64,000 nt of DNA from Muribaculaceae bacterium (GCA_022510385.1 JAFLTQ010000005.1:91969-155968), one strand, 5' to 3'; positions 9,135 through 17,162 are shown, counted from the first letter of the stretch. The notes: generated from the letters alone by a model not told the origin. Made by a program: numbers and translations.

Positions 9135-10241
9135 TTAATTTGTGGCTGCCAACATTACCTTTATGTCGACACTCGGGAGATTCAGGAATGAACCGATCAA
9201 CTTATCAACAAGTTTACCGCGGAACGTCACCATACCATTCTGCACACCCGGTGTTGAACCGATAAGGTGGTTTATTCCACCTTTTATGATTACTTCATCA
9301 AAGAAATTCACAATTACATTTGAAAGGGCCATGGCTACTGTGCGTGGCACCGAAATTGAGGGATGTGTCTCCCGGAAATTTAATAGATAAACTGAATCTT
9401 TGAGCACCGGCGAGAGATTTTTGGGGAATTCAAATGGCCGTGTACATTCCCCTAAAAGTATTACGTCTGCACTTTTCACCCTGTTGAAAAGCACTCTCGG
9501 ATGAATCGCGATTGTATTGAGACTATCCCCACACACTCTTTTGGCAGCCTGTAGTGCGGATATGTCATTATTCATAAGGGTCACAAAGGCGCCTGCAGCG
9601 ATAGCAGCTTTTGCTGCAGAGTAAACTGCATTACCATCCCCGATAATCAGGACTTCGCAAGGATTGATACCGGCAACCCCGGCTAACAAGACGCCTTTAC
9701 CTCCTCCTAAATAAGAGAGATACTCCTGAGCATATATGATAGCTCCTCTCCCGTCTATTTCATCTATTATATTGGCAAAAACTGCCTCATCGTTATGACT
9801 TACAACATTATCCAGGCAACATGACGTAATCTCTTTATCAAGAAGCGCTTTAATGACATTGATATCGAACAGACCTGACCCCATCATCGTGAAAAGGGCT
9901 GCCCCTTTTTTCATTTTATGGATGTCGCTGGCATGAAGCGGGCGATAAGACAACACTACATCTGCCTTAAGGGCCTCACTTCGAGTCACTATATTTACCC
10001 CAAACTCACGATAACTGGAATCAGGAAAGCTGATATCAGTAGCTGCTCCTTTTTCCATCAGAACCCTTATACCGCCAGAGGTCAGCAGTCCCGAGCCTTC
10101 CGGAGTGAGCAGAAAACGTGTCTCATCGGTATCGGAATAATTTCCTACTAACCCTAATGTGAATTTAGCGTCTATTGTGTCTGCATCGACCGGATGAAGT
10201 TTTGTTTTCAAGTCGAAGTCTGAGGTAATCTTTTCGTTCAT
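9135..10241 (-). CDS. Alanine dehydrogenase/PNT-family protein of uncertain activity
   Basis: A 368-residue two-domain protein of the alanine dehydrogenase/transhydrogenase alpha-subunit family. RFLLTPEG (residues ~42-49) matches the N-terminal signature and VLIIGDGNAVYSAAKAA (~196-212) is the nucleotide-binding glycine loop, although GDGNAVYSA is looser than the usual GxGxxG. The pyruvate-binding Lys of active alanine dehydrogenases (in KVKEP) is replaced in LSYRPLH, and the catalytic His of the YLHLA region is replaced in ALFTMMG. Either a Bacteroidetes-specific subfamily with another substrate or a non-catalytic relative is possible. It has a clear own promoter at 10312-10343. Confidence 0.7.
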   Translation of the reverse strand: MNEKITSDFDLKTKLHPVDADTIDAKFTLGLVGNYSDTDETRFLLTPEGSGLLTSGGIRVLMEKGAATDISFPDSSYREFGVNIVTRSEALKADVVLSYRPLHASDIHKMKKGAALFTMMGSGLFDINVIKALLDKEITSCCLDNVVSHNDEAVFANIIDEIDGRGAIIYAQEYLSYLGGGKGVLLAGVAGINPCEVLIIGDGNAVYSAAKAAIAAGAFVTLMNNDISALQAAKRVCGDSLNTIAIHPRVLFNRVKSADVILLGECTRPFEFPKNLSPVLKDSVYLLNFRETHPSISVPRTVAMALSNVIVNFFDEVIIKGGINHLIGSTPGVQNGMVTFRGKLVDKLIGSFLNLPSVDIKVMLAATN

Positions 10242-10311
10242 GGCCTGGTTCTTTTGAATAGTTGGGTATTTTCAAACTCAAGGAGTAAAGCGCCGTCTCC
10301 TTTCCTTAAAG

Positions 10312-10343
10312 CAAAGATAGAAAAAAGGAGTTGTAAATGCAAA
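10312..10343 (-). promoter_or_regulatory. Promoter for the PNT-like gene
   Basis: On the minus strand TTTG (10343-10340) is followed after exactly 20 bases by TATCTTTG (10319-10312), matching the Bacteroidales pattern TTTG / TAnnTTTG. The gene start at 10241 lies about 65 bases downstream of the expected transcription start. Confidence 0.65.
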
Positions 10344-10536
10344 GCTAATCCCAAAATTTGATACACAGAATGTTTCTTTCACTCTTAAGAGCACTGAAAC
10401 ATCACTAACAAATAATTAATGGGATTAATAATAAATAATGATGCGATTAAGCAAAGGCGGAATCAAACTTGTTGGTTATGCCGAATGTGAGAACTACGAC
10501 AAACTCAAATAGGTTTACCATACTTCCTCCTAAATT

Positions 10537-10577
10537 TTATTACTTTCAGGAGACCGTTTATTACTTTCAGGTGACCG
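10537..10577. repeat. Two tandem 21-base repeats downstream of uvrC
   Basis: TTATTACTTTCAGGAGACCG at 10537-10556 recurs with one change (GGTGACCG) at 10558-10577. A related string, CTACTTTCAGGAGA, appears again at about 13251-13264, next to the parS-like site. Function unknown. The rest of the 10242-10606 gap holds the PNT promoter and AT-rich sequence with only a 24-codon open frame at 10441-10512. Confidence 0.6.
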
Positions 10578-10590
10578 GCTACTAATTTAT

Positions 10591-10627
10591 TTCACCTTTG
10601 AAATGATTAATCTTCACCATTGAAATG
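10591..10627. repeat. Direct repeat spanning the uvrC stop codon
   Basis: TTCACCTTTGAAATG at 10591-10605 and TTCACCATTGAAATG at 10613-10627 differ by one base and are 22 bases apart. The second copy encodes the end of uvrC, so the first looks like a small duplication of the gene's 3' end. Confidence 0.5.
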
Positions 10628-12577
10628 GCTATAGACGATATTGGCTTTAGCTTGACCTATCACCTCGGATAATTCCTTAAGACTTGCATCCTTTATCTTC
10701 TTGAGGCTCTTGAATTTACGCATCAGAGCCTTTGCTGTCGCCTCACCTATCCCCTTGATATTGAATATCTCGCTGGATATCTGTGACTTAGAACGTCTGT
10801 CGCGATGATGGGTTATCCCAAAGCGATGGGCTTCATCGCGTAGAGCCTGCACCACCTGAAGACTCCGACTCTTCTTATCGATATAAAGAGGATATTGATC
10901 GCCCGGATAATAAATCTCTTCAAGTCGTTTCGCAATACCCACTAAGGCTACTTTTCCACGAATACCCAATTCTTCGAAAGCCTCTACCGCTGCGCTTAAT
11001 TGTCCTTTCCCTCCATCCACAACCACAAGTTGCGGGAGATCCTCCCCTTCGGCCACCATACGCGAATATCTCCGATGAAGCACCTCCTTCATGGAAGCAA
11101 AATCATCAGGTCCCTCCACACTTTTTATATTAAAATGTCTATAATCCTTTTTAGATGGTTTCCCGTTTCGAAAGACCACACAACTTGCTACAGGATTTGT
11201 GCCCTGAATATTAGAATTGTCGAAACATTCGATATGACGAGGTTGGACATCGAGTCGAAAATCTTTTTTCATTTGTTCCATCAGCTTCTCAACTCCCCTC
11301 TCCGGATCGAGTTTTTCCGCCATTTTTTCCTTATCCGTCATATATTGTCTCACATTCTTCATGCCGACGTCAAGTATTTTCTTTCTCTCTCCTCTCTTAG
11401 GCACTATAAAATTGACACCTTCAAACTCGACATCAGGCAGAAATGGCACGATGACTTGGGAAAACTTTCTCTCGAATCTTTTCGATATCTCGGCTATAGC
11501 CAGAGAGAGGATTTCCTCCTTCGTTTCAGCCAGCTTTCTTCTGAACTCCATGTTTAAACTTTGCACCACGGCTCCATGATGCAGATGCATGAAATTAACG
11601 TAAGCTGAATCCCCCTCTTCATCGTATGCAAACATATCGATATCCTCTTCAGGCGAGGCTATGACAGTTTTTGAATTATATTTCCTAACATTTTCATATT
11701 GCTCCTTGATAATATTGGCCTCTTCAAATTTCCATTCCTCGCTGAGACGCATCATCTCCTCCTTGAGATGATTTTCAAGAAGCACCGTTTCTCCGTTTAG
11801 AATTTGTTTTATTTCGGCAATATAACGCCCATACTCCTGTGGATTCACGAATCCGCGGCAAGGACCTGTACATTTCTTGATATGATAATCGAGGCAAAGC
11901 CGGTATTTCCCTTGTGCTATCTTTTTTTCTTCGAGATTATGCAAGCAACTTCTAAGTGGGAAAACATCGCGGATAAGTTGCAACATCAGACGAGCATTCT
12001 GAACGCTACTGTAAGGTCCGTAGTATTTAGCGTTAAGTCCCTTCTCACGTGTCATAAAAACTCGGGGATAGAGCTCCTTGGTCACTACTATCCAAGGGTA
12101 TGACTTATCATCCTTGAGCAATACATTGAAATGAGGTTTATATGCCTTTATCATTGCATTTTCAAGATGAAGGGCATCCTCTTCGGAAGTGACAACAATA
12201 AATCTGAGATCGACGATATTCCTAACGAGCATATTAGTTCTCACCGAATCATGTTTCCTGTTAAAATATGAAGAAACACGACGCTTCAATCTCTTAGCCT
12301 TCCCGACATAAATCACGTCCCCTTTCTTGTCAAGGTAAATATAAACTCCCGGAGCCTCCGGGAGATTATGTATTTTTTCCTTCAATTGCTCCCCGGGACG
12401 ATTGTTAATAATATCATCACGAGTACGATCCGGTTTGATTTCGATACCGAAATGACCCGATTCATCGATATTTCTACCGACGTCAGCCAGAAGAGAATCG
12501 ATAGAGTTCCTGACCTCCTCCGGGTTAGCAACCAAAGAGACTGGATCCGAGCCTGTAGATAAAATTCTATCGAGCAT
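10607..12577 (-). CDS. uvrC: Excinuclease ABC subunit C
   Basis: A 656-residue nucleotide-excision-repair endonuclease subunit that makes the incisions in the UvrBC complex. The GIY-YIG domain begins near residue 73 (APGVYIYLDKKG ... VIYVGKAKRLKRR), the UVR-type linker follows around residue 255-300, the RNase H-like incision domain holds HIECFDNSNIQG and VVVDGGKGQL, and two helix-hairpin-helix motifs end the protein (IFNIKGIGEATAKALM). About 67 residues precede the GIY-YIG domain where the family usually has ~15; there is no internal Met that would give a standard-length start. It is the last gene of ybeY-mnmG-apt-uvrC, 33 bases after apt. Confidence 0.93.
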   Translation of the reverse strand: MLDRILSTGSDPVSLVANPEEVRNSIDSLLADVGRNIDESGHFGIEIKPDRTRDDIINNRPGEQLKEKIHNLPEAPGVYIYLDKKGDVIYVGKAKRLKRRVSSYFNRKHDSVRTNMLVRNIVDLRFIVVTSEEDALHLENAMIKAYKPHFNVLLKDDKSYPWIVVTKELYPRVFMTREKGLNAKYYGPYSSVQNARLMLQLIRDVFPLRSCLHNLEEKKIAQGKYRLCLDYHIKKCTGPCRGFVNPQEYGRYIAEIKQILNGETVLLENHLKEEMMRLSEEWKFEEANIIKEQYENVRKYNSKTVIASPEEDIDMFAYDEEGDSAYVNFMHLHHGAVVQSLNMEFRRKLAETKEEILSLAIAEISKRFERKFSQVIVPFLPDVEFEGVNFIVPKRGERKKILDVGMKNVRQYMTDKEKMAEKLDPERGVEKLMEQMKKDFRLDVQPRHIECFDNSNIQGTNPVASCVVFRNGKPSKKDYRHFNIKSVEGPDDFASMKEVLHRRYSRMVAEGEDLPQLVVVDGGKGQLSAAVEAFEELGIRGKVALVGIAKRLEEIYYPGDQYPLYIDKKSRSLQVVQALRDEAHRFGITHHRDRRSKSQISSEIFNIKGIGEATAKALMRKFKSLKKIKDASLKELSEVIGQAKANIVYSHFNGED

Positions 12578-12610
12578 TCCTTAACAAAAAGTGGGAAGAT
12601 GATCTATAAA

Positions 12611-13135
12611 TCAATACTTAAGCAAAGAAGTGATCTCACAATCTGCGGGCAAATTCTTTCTACCATCGAGAGCGGTTAGTTCCACTATGAAATTAATATA
12701 GATTTTCTTAGGGTTCATACTTTTCACGAGGTCATAACAAGCCGCCATGGTTCCCCCTGTTGCGAGAAGATCGTCATGCAAAACGACGATGTCATCGCGG
12801 GAAATTGCATCACTATGTAGTTCGATCATATCGACACCATACTCCTTGGCGAAAGCCTTCTTGACAGTGACTGAGGGTAGTTTGCCCGGTTTTCTGGCCG
12901 GCACGAAACCTGCGCCGAGTTCGAAGGCCATAATAGAACCACCGATAAACCCGCGGGATTCTATTCCAACAATTTTAGTTACCCCCTTATCCTTATAAAT
13001 TTTCTTCAGTTCTTCACTCATAATGTGGAGAGCCTCCGGATCTTTGATCATAGTTGTGAGGTCACGGAACATGATACCCTTGGAAGGAAAATCAGGGACA
13101 TCTCTAATTAGTTTTTTCAGATCTTCTAATTGCAT
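12611..13135 (-). CDS. apt: Adenine phosphoribosyltransferase
   Basis: A 174-residue type I phosphoribosyltransferase that salvages adenine to AMP with PRPP. IRDVPDFPSKGIMFRDLT at the N-terminus and the PRPP loop VVLHDDLLATGGTMAA (residues ~121-136) are diagnostic, as is the IESRGFIGG stretch. Length and composition are normal. It is third in the ybeY-mnmG-apt-uvrC set. The 177-base gap to mnmG is unusual for this operon because it contains a nonamer array and a parS-type palindrome. Confidence 0.95.
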   Translation of the reverse strand: MQLEDLKKLIRDVPDFPSKGIMFRDLTTMIKDPEALHIMSEELKKIYKDKGVTKIVGIESRGFIGGSIMAFELGAGFVPARKPGKLPSVTVKKAFAKEYGVDMIELHSDAISRDDIVVLHDDLLATGGTMAACYDLVKSMNPKKIYINFIVELTALDGRKNLPADCEITSLLKY

Positions 13136-13142
13136 GGTTTTA

Positions 13143-13223
13143 GTTGTTATAGTTGTTGAAGTTGTTATAGTTGTTATAGTTGTTATAGTTGTTATAGTTG
13201 TTGGAGTTGTTGGAGTTGTTGGA
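13143..13223. repeat. Nonamer tandem array between apt and mnmG
   Basis: Nine 9-base units of consensus GTTGTTRRA (GTTGTTATA x5, GTTGTTGAA x1, GTTGTTGGA x3), starting 8 bases upstream of the apt start codon and so within the apt leader. A second nine-unit array of the same family lies at 15856-15936. Repeats of this kind change copy number by replication slippage; any effect on apt expression is inferred. Confidence 0.85.
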
Positions 13224-13276
13224 GTTTTGGAGAGTGTATGCTTATCTTTTCTACTTTCAGGAGATTACCGATTAAT

Positions 13277-13292
13277 TGTTCCACGTGGAACA
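13277..13292. other. Perfect parS-type centromere site (ParB/Spo0J binding)
   Basis: TGTTCCACGTGGAACA is a perfect 16-base palindrome identical to the chromosomal parS form known from pseudomonads and close to the broad consensus tGTTNCACGTGAAACa. The palindrome extends to 20 bases (13275-13294). It lies between apt and mnmG, outside coding sequence. ParB would load here and slide as a CTP clamp to organise the origin region. parA/parB are not in the window, and no second copy was noticed. Confidence 0.75.
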
Positions 13293-13312
13293 ATATGTAA
13301 AAGATTCCTCTG

Positions 13313-15340
13313 TTATCTGTTTAGAAGTACGAGCAATATATTCACATCTGCCGGTGAGACTCCGGGGATTCGTGAGGCTTGGCCAATAGTCGAGGGTCTT
13401 AATTTTTGCAGTTTCTGACGTGCTTCCGTTGATAGTGCAGTCAATTCCATGTAGTCAATATCGGATGGCAATTTTACATATTCGAGTCTCAACGTCTTTT
13501 CCGCCAATTCTCTTTCACGCAAAATATATCCTCCATACTTAATCAATATTTCAGCACATTCTACAATCTCTTTTCTTCTTTTTTCTTCAACTTCATCTAT
13601 CCTGTTTTTCACTTCAGTTATTTCTGATAGTTTTTCGAAGTCAAGTTGCGGACGTTTCAGAAGATCGGAGATTTTAGTAGAAGCTGAAATAGGAGTTGCG
13701 CCCCATTTTTCAAGTAAGAAATTTGTCTCCGGAGTTGCTTTAATCATGAAGTTTTCACACCATTCAATCAAGCTGTCTCTCTCCTCTCGCTTAGCAACCA
13801 TAGCATCGTATCTTTCTTTTGTAGCCAAGTCTATCTCATACCCCAGACCGGTGAGCCTCATATCTGCATCATCCTGCCGAAGAAGGATTCGATATTCAGC
13901 ACGCGATGTAAACATTCTATATGGTTCATCAACTCCCTTCATCACAAGGTCATCAATGAGCACTCCGATATAGGCTTGGTCTCTTTGCAGAACTACGGGA
14001 TGTTGGTTATTTACCGAGCGAGCTGCATTAATACCTGCCATCAGTCCTTGGGCTGCAGCTTCCTCATAACCCGTGGTACCATTAACTTGACCTGCAAAAT
14101 ATAATCCTTCTACTAATTTTGTTTGCAGATCATGTGTCAGTTGCGTGGGATCAAAATAGTCATACTCTATGGCGTATCCCGGTCGATAGAATTGCACGTT
14201 TTTTAGTGCCGGAGTCAAACTTAGTGCCTCAAGTTGTATATCCCAGGGGAAGGAACTTGAGAATCCGTTTACATAAAATTCGTTGGTCTCCTCTCCTTCG
14301 GGCTCAAGGAATAACTGGTGGCTCTCTTTATCGGGGAAAGTCACTATCTTTGTTTCAATACTTGGACAATAGCGTGGACCGGTGCTTTGTATCTGACCAT
14401 TATACAGAGGTGAAAGCCGGAGATTGTCTCGCATTAACCGGTGGGATTCCGGTTCTGTATGGACAATAAAACAGCTTCTTGGATTTAATACTCTCCCGAT
14501 GTTTGGGAGGAATGAGAACTTATGGAAATCACGCTCTATTAGATGAAGGTGTGGACCTGCTACATTGTTCCGGTTGAAACTATCCACCTCTACCCTGTCA
14601 TCCCCATCTTGCTGTTGGGTAAGAGAGAAATCTATCGATCTGCCGTCTATACGGGCCGGCGTACCGGTTTTTAGTCTTAAAACGTCAAAACCTATTTCCC
14701 GTAGTTGATCGGAAACTCCCTGCGATTCTGACTCAGCTATCCTTCCTCCGGGAATTTTTGTTTCTCCAAAATGCATCAAACCATTTAGGAAAGTGCCTGC
14801 TGTAAGGATAACTTTTTTAGCATTGAAATGAAATCCAAGGGCAGTAGTAACACCTGCAATCTTTAACTTATTTTTGGGTTCATCAATTGTTATTTTACCA
14901 CTTTTTTCGCTTTCGTGTTCTGGTTGTTTTACAGATTCGTTTTTATCATCTTTAACGAAATCAAAAGACACCACCATATCCTGGAAGAGTTCGAGATTGG
15001 GAGTGGTTTCTAAAATATTTCGCCAGAGGTTGCTGAATTTCTGTCGGTCGGATTGACATCTTGGCGACCATACAGCCGGACCTTTAGAGCGATTTAACAT
15101 TCTAAACTGTATTGCTGTGAGATCGGCCACAATCCCCATTTGTCCACCGAGGGCATCAATTTCCCTGACGATTTGACCTTTTGCAATACCGCCGACAGCC
15201 GGATTACATGACATTTGTGCCACTCTGTTAAGATCAGAGGTAATCAAAAGAGTCTGCGCTCCGAGTTTTGCAGCAGCAACGGCAGCTTCACATCCGGCAT
15301 GACCGGCTCCAACCACTATAACATCAAAATCGAATTTCAT
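13313..15340 (-). CDS. mnmG: tRNA uridine-5-carboxymethylaminomethyl modification enzyme MnmG (GidA)
   Basis: A 675-residue FAD enzyme that with MnmE installs cmnm5U at the wobble position of certain tRNAs. The FAD-binding DVIVVGAGHAGCEAA (residues 6-20), QMSCNPAVGG with the conserved Cys (~42-51), AGTFLNGLMHFGE and the C-terminal SRIPGVSPADVN are diagnostic. It is about 50 residues longer than usual; a charged Lys/Glu-rich insert at roughly residues 129-160 accounts for most of this. It starts 10 bases after ybeY and precedes apt and uvrC, the usual Bacteroidales order. A nonamer array and the parS site follow its stop codon. Confidence 0.95.
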   Translation of the reverse strand: MKFDFDVIVVGAGHAGCEAAVAAAKLGAQTLLITSDLNRVAQMSCNPAVGGIAKGQIVREIDALGGQMGIVADLTAIQFRMLNRSKGPAVWSPRCQSDRQKFSNLWRNILETTPNLELFQDMVVSFDFVKDDKNESVKQPEHESEKSGKITIDEPKNKLKIAGVTTALGFHFNAKKVILTAGTFLNGLMHFGETKIPGGRIAESESQGVSDQLREIGFDVLRLKTGTPARIDGRSIDFSLTQQQDGDDRVEVDSFNRNNVAGPHLHLIERDFHKFSFLPNIGRVLNPRSCFIVHTEPESHRLMRDNLRLSPLYNGQIQSTGPRYCPSIETKIVTFPDKESHQLFLEPEGEETNEFYVNGFSSSFPWDIQLEALSLTPALKNVQFYRPGYAIEYDYFDPTQLTHDLQTKLVEGLYFAGQVNGTTGYEEAAAQGLMAGINAARSVNNQHPVVLQRDQAYIGVLIDDLVMKGVDEPYRMFTSRAEYRILLRQDDADMRLTGLGYEIDLATKERYDAMVAKREERDSLIEWCENFMIKATPETNFLLEKWGATPISASTKISDLLKRPQLDFEKLSEITEVKNRIDEVEEKRRKEIVECAEILIKYGGYILRERELAEKTLRLEYVKLPSDIDYMELTALSTEARQKLQKLRPSTIGQASRIPGVSPADVNILLVLLNR

Positions 15341-15350
15341 AAAAAAGATA

Positions 15351-15773
15351 TCAAGCCTCTCTTATATAAAGCGACAGAGCATTATTTTCACATTCCTCCA
15401 TAATTTCTCTTTCGCCGGGTCCTTTATCATCAATGCCGCAAAGATGGAGAACACCGTGGACAATGACTCTTAGCAATTCATCTTCAAAGTCTATGCTTAA
15501 ATTATGTGCATTGCTCTTAACGGTATCTAATGAAATAAACAGATCTCCTCCGATTCTATTCTTATGGCTGTAATCAAAAGTAATTATATCCGTATAATAA
15601 TCATGATTCAGAAACTTGCGGTTTATTCGTAAGATTTCCTCATCGTTACAGAATATATAGTTAAGATTACCGATTTTCTTATCAAAAGAAGAAGCCACAA
15701 GATTCAACCAATTTACAATCTTGGGATAATCCAAAGGAGGCTTCTCTATATTATCTGAATTAAAAGAAATCAT
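15351..15773 (-). CDS. ybeY: Endoribonuclease YbeY (rRNA maturation)
   Basis: A 140-residue zinc-dependent RNase involved in 16S rRNA 3' maturation and ribosome quality control. The metal site is VHGVLHLCGIDDKGPGER (around residues 107-124): the first two His are present, while the third His of the classic HGxLHLxGyDH is replaced by a DDKGPGE segment, as is usual in Bacteroidetes. ATG 15773 is chosen: the upstream in-frame ATG at 15818 would lie inside the putative -7 box 15816-15823 and would add a 15-residue hydrophobic segment foreign to the family. It heads the ybeY-mnmG-apt-uvrC operon. Confidence 0.88.
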   Translation of the reverse strand: MISFNSDNIEKPPLDYPKIVNWLNLVASSFDKKIGNLNYIFCNDEEILRINRKFLNHDYYTDIITFDYSHKNRIGGDLFISLDTVKSNAHNLSIDFEDELLRVIVHGVLHLCGIDDKGPGEREIMEECENNALSLYIREA

Positions 15774-15815
15774 CAAAAGAGTAATGATAAGTGTTTTGGA
15801 GGGAGAGGAGTAATG

Positions 15816-15823
15816 CAAATATA
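15816..15823 (-). promoter_or_regulatory. Candidate -7 box of the ybeY operon
   Basis: The minus strand reads TATATTTG, an exact TAnnTTTG match, 43 bases upstream of the preferred ybeY start. No good -33 TTTG is seen at the expected distance, so the call is moderate. Confidence 0.4.
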
Positions 15824-15855
15824 ATGAATTTGGAATCTAAAAAAAAATTGGAGGA

Positions 15856-15936
15856 GTTGTTGGAGTTTTTAGAGTTATTGAAGTTGTTAGAGTTGTTGAA
15901 GTTGTTAGAGTTGTTGGAGTTGTTAGAGTTGTTGGG
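15856..15936. repeat. Nonamer tandem array upstream of ybeY
   Basis: Nine 9-base units of the GTTGTTRRA family (GTTGTTGGA, GTTGTTAGA, GTTGTTGAA and two degenerate units, GTTTTTAGA and GTTATTGAA). The array lies just upstream of the ybeY -7 candidate and has the same unit, orientation and copy number as the one at 13143-13223. Confidence 0.8.
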
Positions 15937-16421
15937 AAGAGAAAAAGTGGGATAAATTAAGTAAAGGGGATAAAGATTAGGATTTTTTAAATTTTTGGGG
16001 TTGAGAAACAGTGGCTTTATAATTTTAGTTTACTGTTTGGGTATCAGCTATTTAATATCACAATGAAAGAAATTAAAGGGGATGAGAATTAAAAAAAACC
16101 AAGAATCTTATAAACCGGTCGTAGATTTAACATTAGAATTCAGATCTCGTTCCCCAATTTTTTCTATCTGACCTCTTCTGACTTTTTCAATTTTAACCAA
16201 TTCAATAATATCGTTAAGGATTTATATTAGGCTAATAGCCAATTTATAAAAGGTAAAAGGATGTAATTCAATCTTATATCCTATAATTCTAATATCGTGA
16301 GTAAAAAAATAGTAACAAGAGCGAGAATTTTTGGAATCTTCCAATAAAAGGAGGTAAAGGGAAGGAATCTCTTTTGATATACATATATAATATACTTTCA
16401 AGTATTTACAATCCCATTTTT

Positions 16422-16447
16422 TAATTGTACCGATTTCGGTACAATTA
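16422..16447. promoter_or_regulatory. Perfect 11-base inverted repeat, possible operator
   Basis: TAATTGTACCG (16422-16432), spacer ATTT, CGGTACAATTA (16437-16447). It has no adjacent T-run and so is not a standard terminator. It lies 45 bases upstream of the promoter at 16492-16521 and could be a regulator binding site. The remaining AT-rich sequence from 15937 to 16491 shows no gene. Confidence 0.4.
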
Positions 16448-16491
16448 GAAAATCATTAATCATTTTTAGAAAACCCATCGAATGGGAGGGG

Positions 16492-16521
16492 TTTGGGATT
16501 CTATAAAATTCCCTAAATTTG
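16492..16521 (+). promoter_or_regulatory. Promoter ahead of the broken lipoprotein gene
   Basis: TTTG at 16492-16495, 18-base spacer, TAAATTTG at 16514-16521: both elements match the Bacteroidales consensus. It lies directly in front of an open frame that has no usable start codon. Confidence 0.55.
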
Positions 16522-17034
16522 TATTATGGCAAATATTATAGTTCAAAACACAAAGATTTATTATCTTCGTGCGGTAATTCTGAAGAACCAGACTATCCGG
16601 TAGTTGCATCATCTATATCTAATAGTATATTGATTGATATATTGGATTCAGAAGGCAATAGTCTTATAGATAATGAGGCTATCATGAATGGATTGTCTTT
16701 TATTGGAAGGGACGGCTATAAAATACCTTTTCATGCCGTTGAAATAGGTGAAGAGAAATTAATAAGGACTATTTTTCCTCTTCCTATGGAATCTTCGATG
16801 AGCTATTCTGATGACAGGAAAAATGGATATGGAGAATCGAATCTTACTATAAAAGCTAATGATTTTAAGTATATATTCAAAGGCTTCTTTCATTACACTT
16901 GCTCACATCCTGATATAGAGATGTTTGGAGGTAATGGAATAAAACTTATTGAGATTCATTCCAATGCCCCCAATGTCTCTATCAGTGAGGATGCAAATTT
17001 TCTAAAGATTACTATCAAAATTGCATCTGATTAA
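16522..17034 (+). pseudogene. Probable degraded lipoprotein gene (signal peptide missing)
   Basis: The frame is open for about 170 codons to a TAA at 17032-17034. Near the start it contains LLSSCGNSEEP, a good lipobox plus acidic linker, but no Met and hydrophobic core precede it: only YYGKYYSSKHKD, and the only upstream start-like codon, TTG at 16519, is inside the promoter -7 box. The ATG at 16526 is in another frame and closes quickly. The rest is a beta-rich domain without recognised motifs. The simplest reading is a Bacteroidales surface lipoprotein that lost its signal peptide by deletion or frameshift while keeping its promoter. A non-standard start or a sequencing error are alternatives. 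Confidence 0.45.
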
Positions 17035-17162
17035 ACTTAGGGTAGCTTGGTCAGATACATCAATATAGAAGACCAAACATCTTGTCAAAATAAAAATACC
17101 CTTTTTTAGGTATTGCAGAAATTTTAAAACAAATATAATCTTGAATATTCTATTATATCGCG

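Noticed and set aside
10441..10512. 24-codon open frame (MMRLSKGGIKLVGYAECENY...)
   Set aside because: Plausible amino-acid content, but too short, without recognised family or ribosome-binding context; kept only as a note.
13143..13223. CRISPR array
   Set aside because: Units of 7 or 9 bases without unique spacers; no cas genes in the window. The same applies to 15856-15936 and the dcw heptads.
13023..13418. Plus-strand frame with VIVVIVVIVV repeats
   Set aside because: It is produced by the nonamer array and runs antisense through apt and mnmG.
16519..16521. TTG start for the 16.5-17.0 kb lipoprotein-like frame
   Set aside because: The codon lies in the -7 box of the promoter, so it would not be on the transcript.
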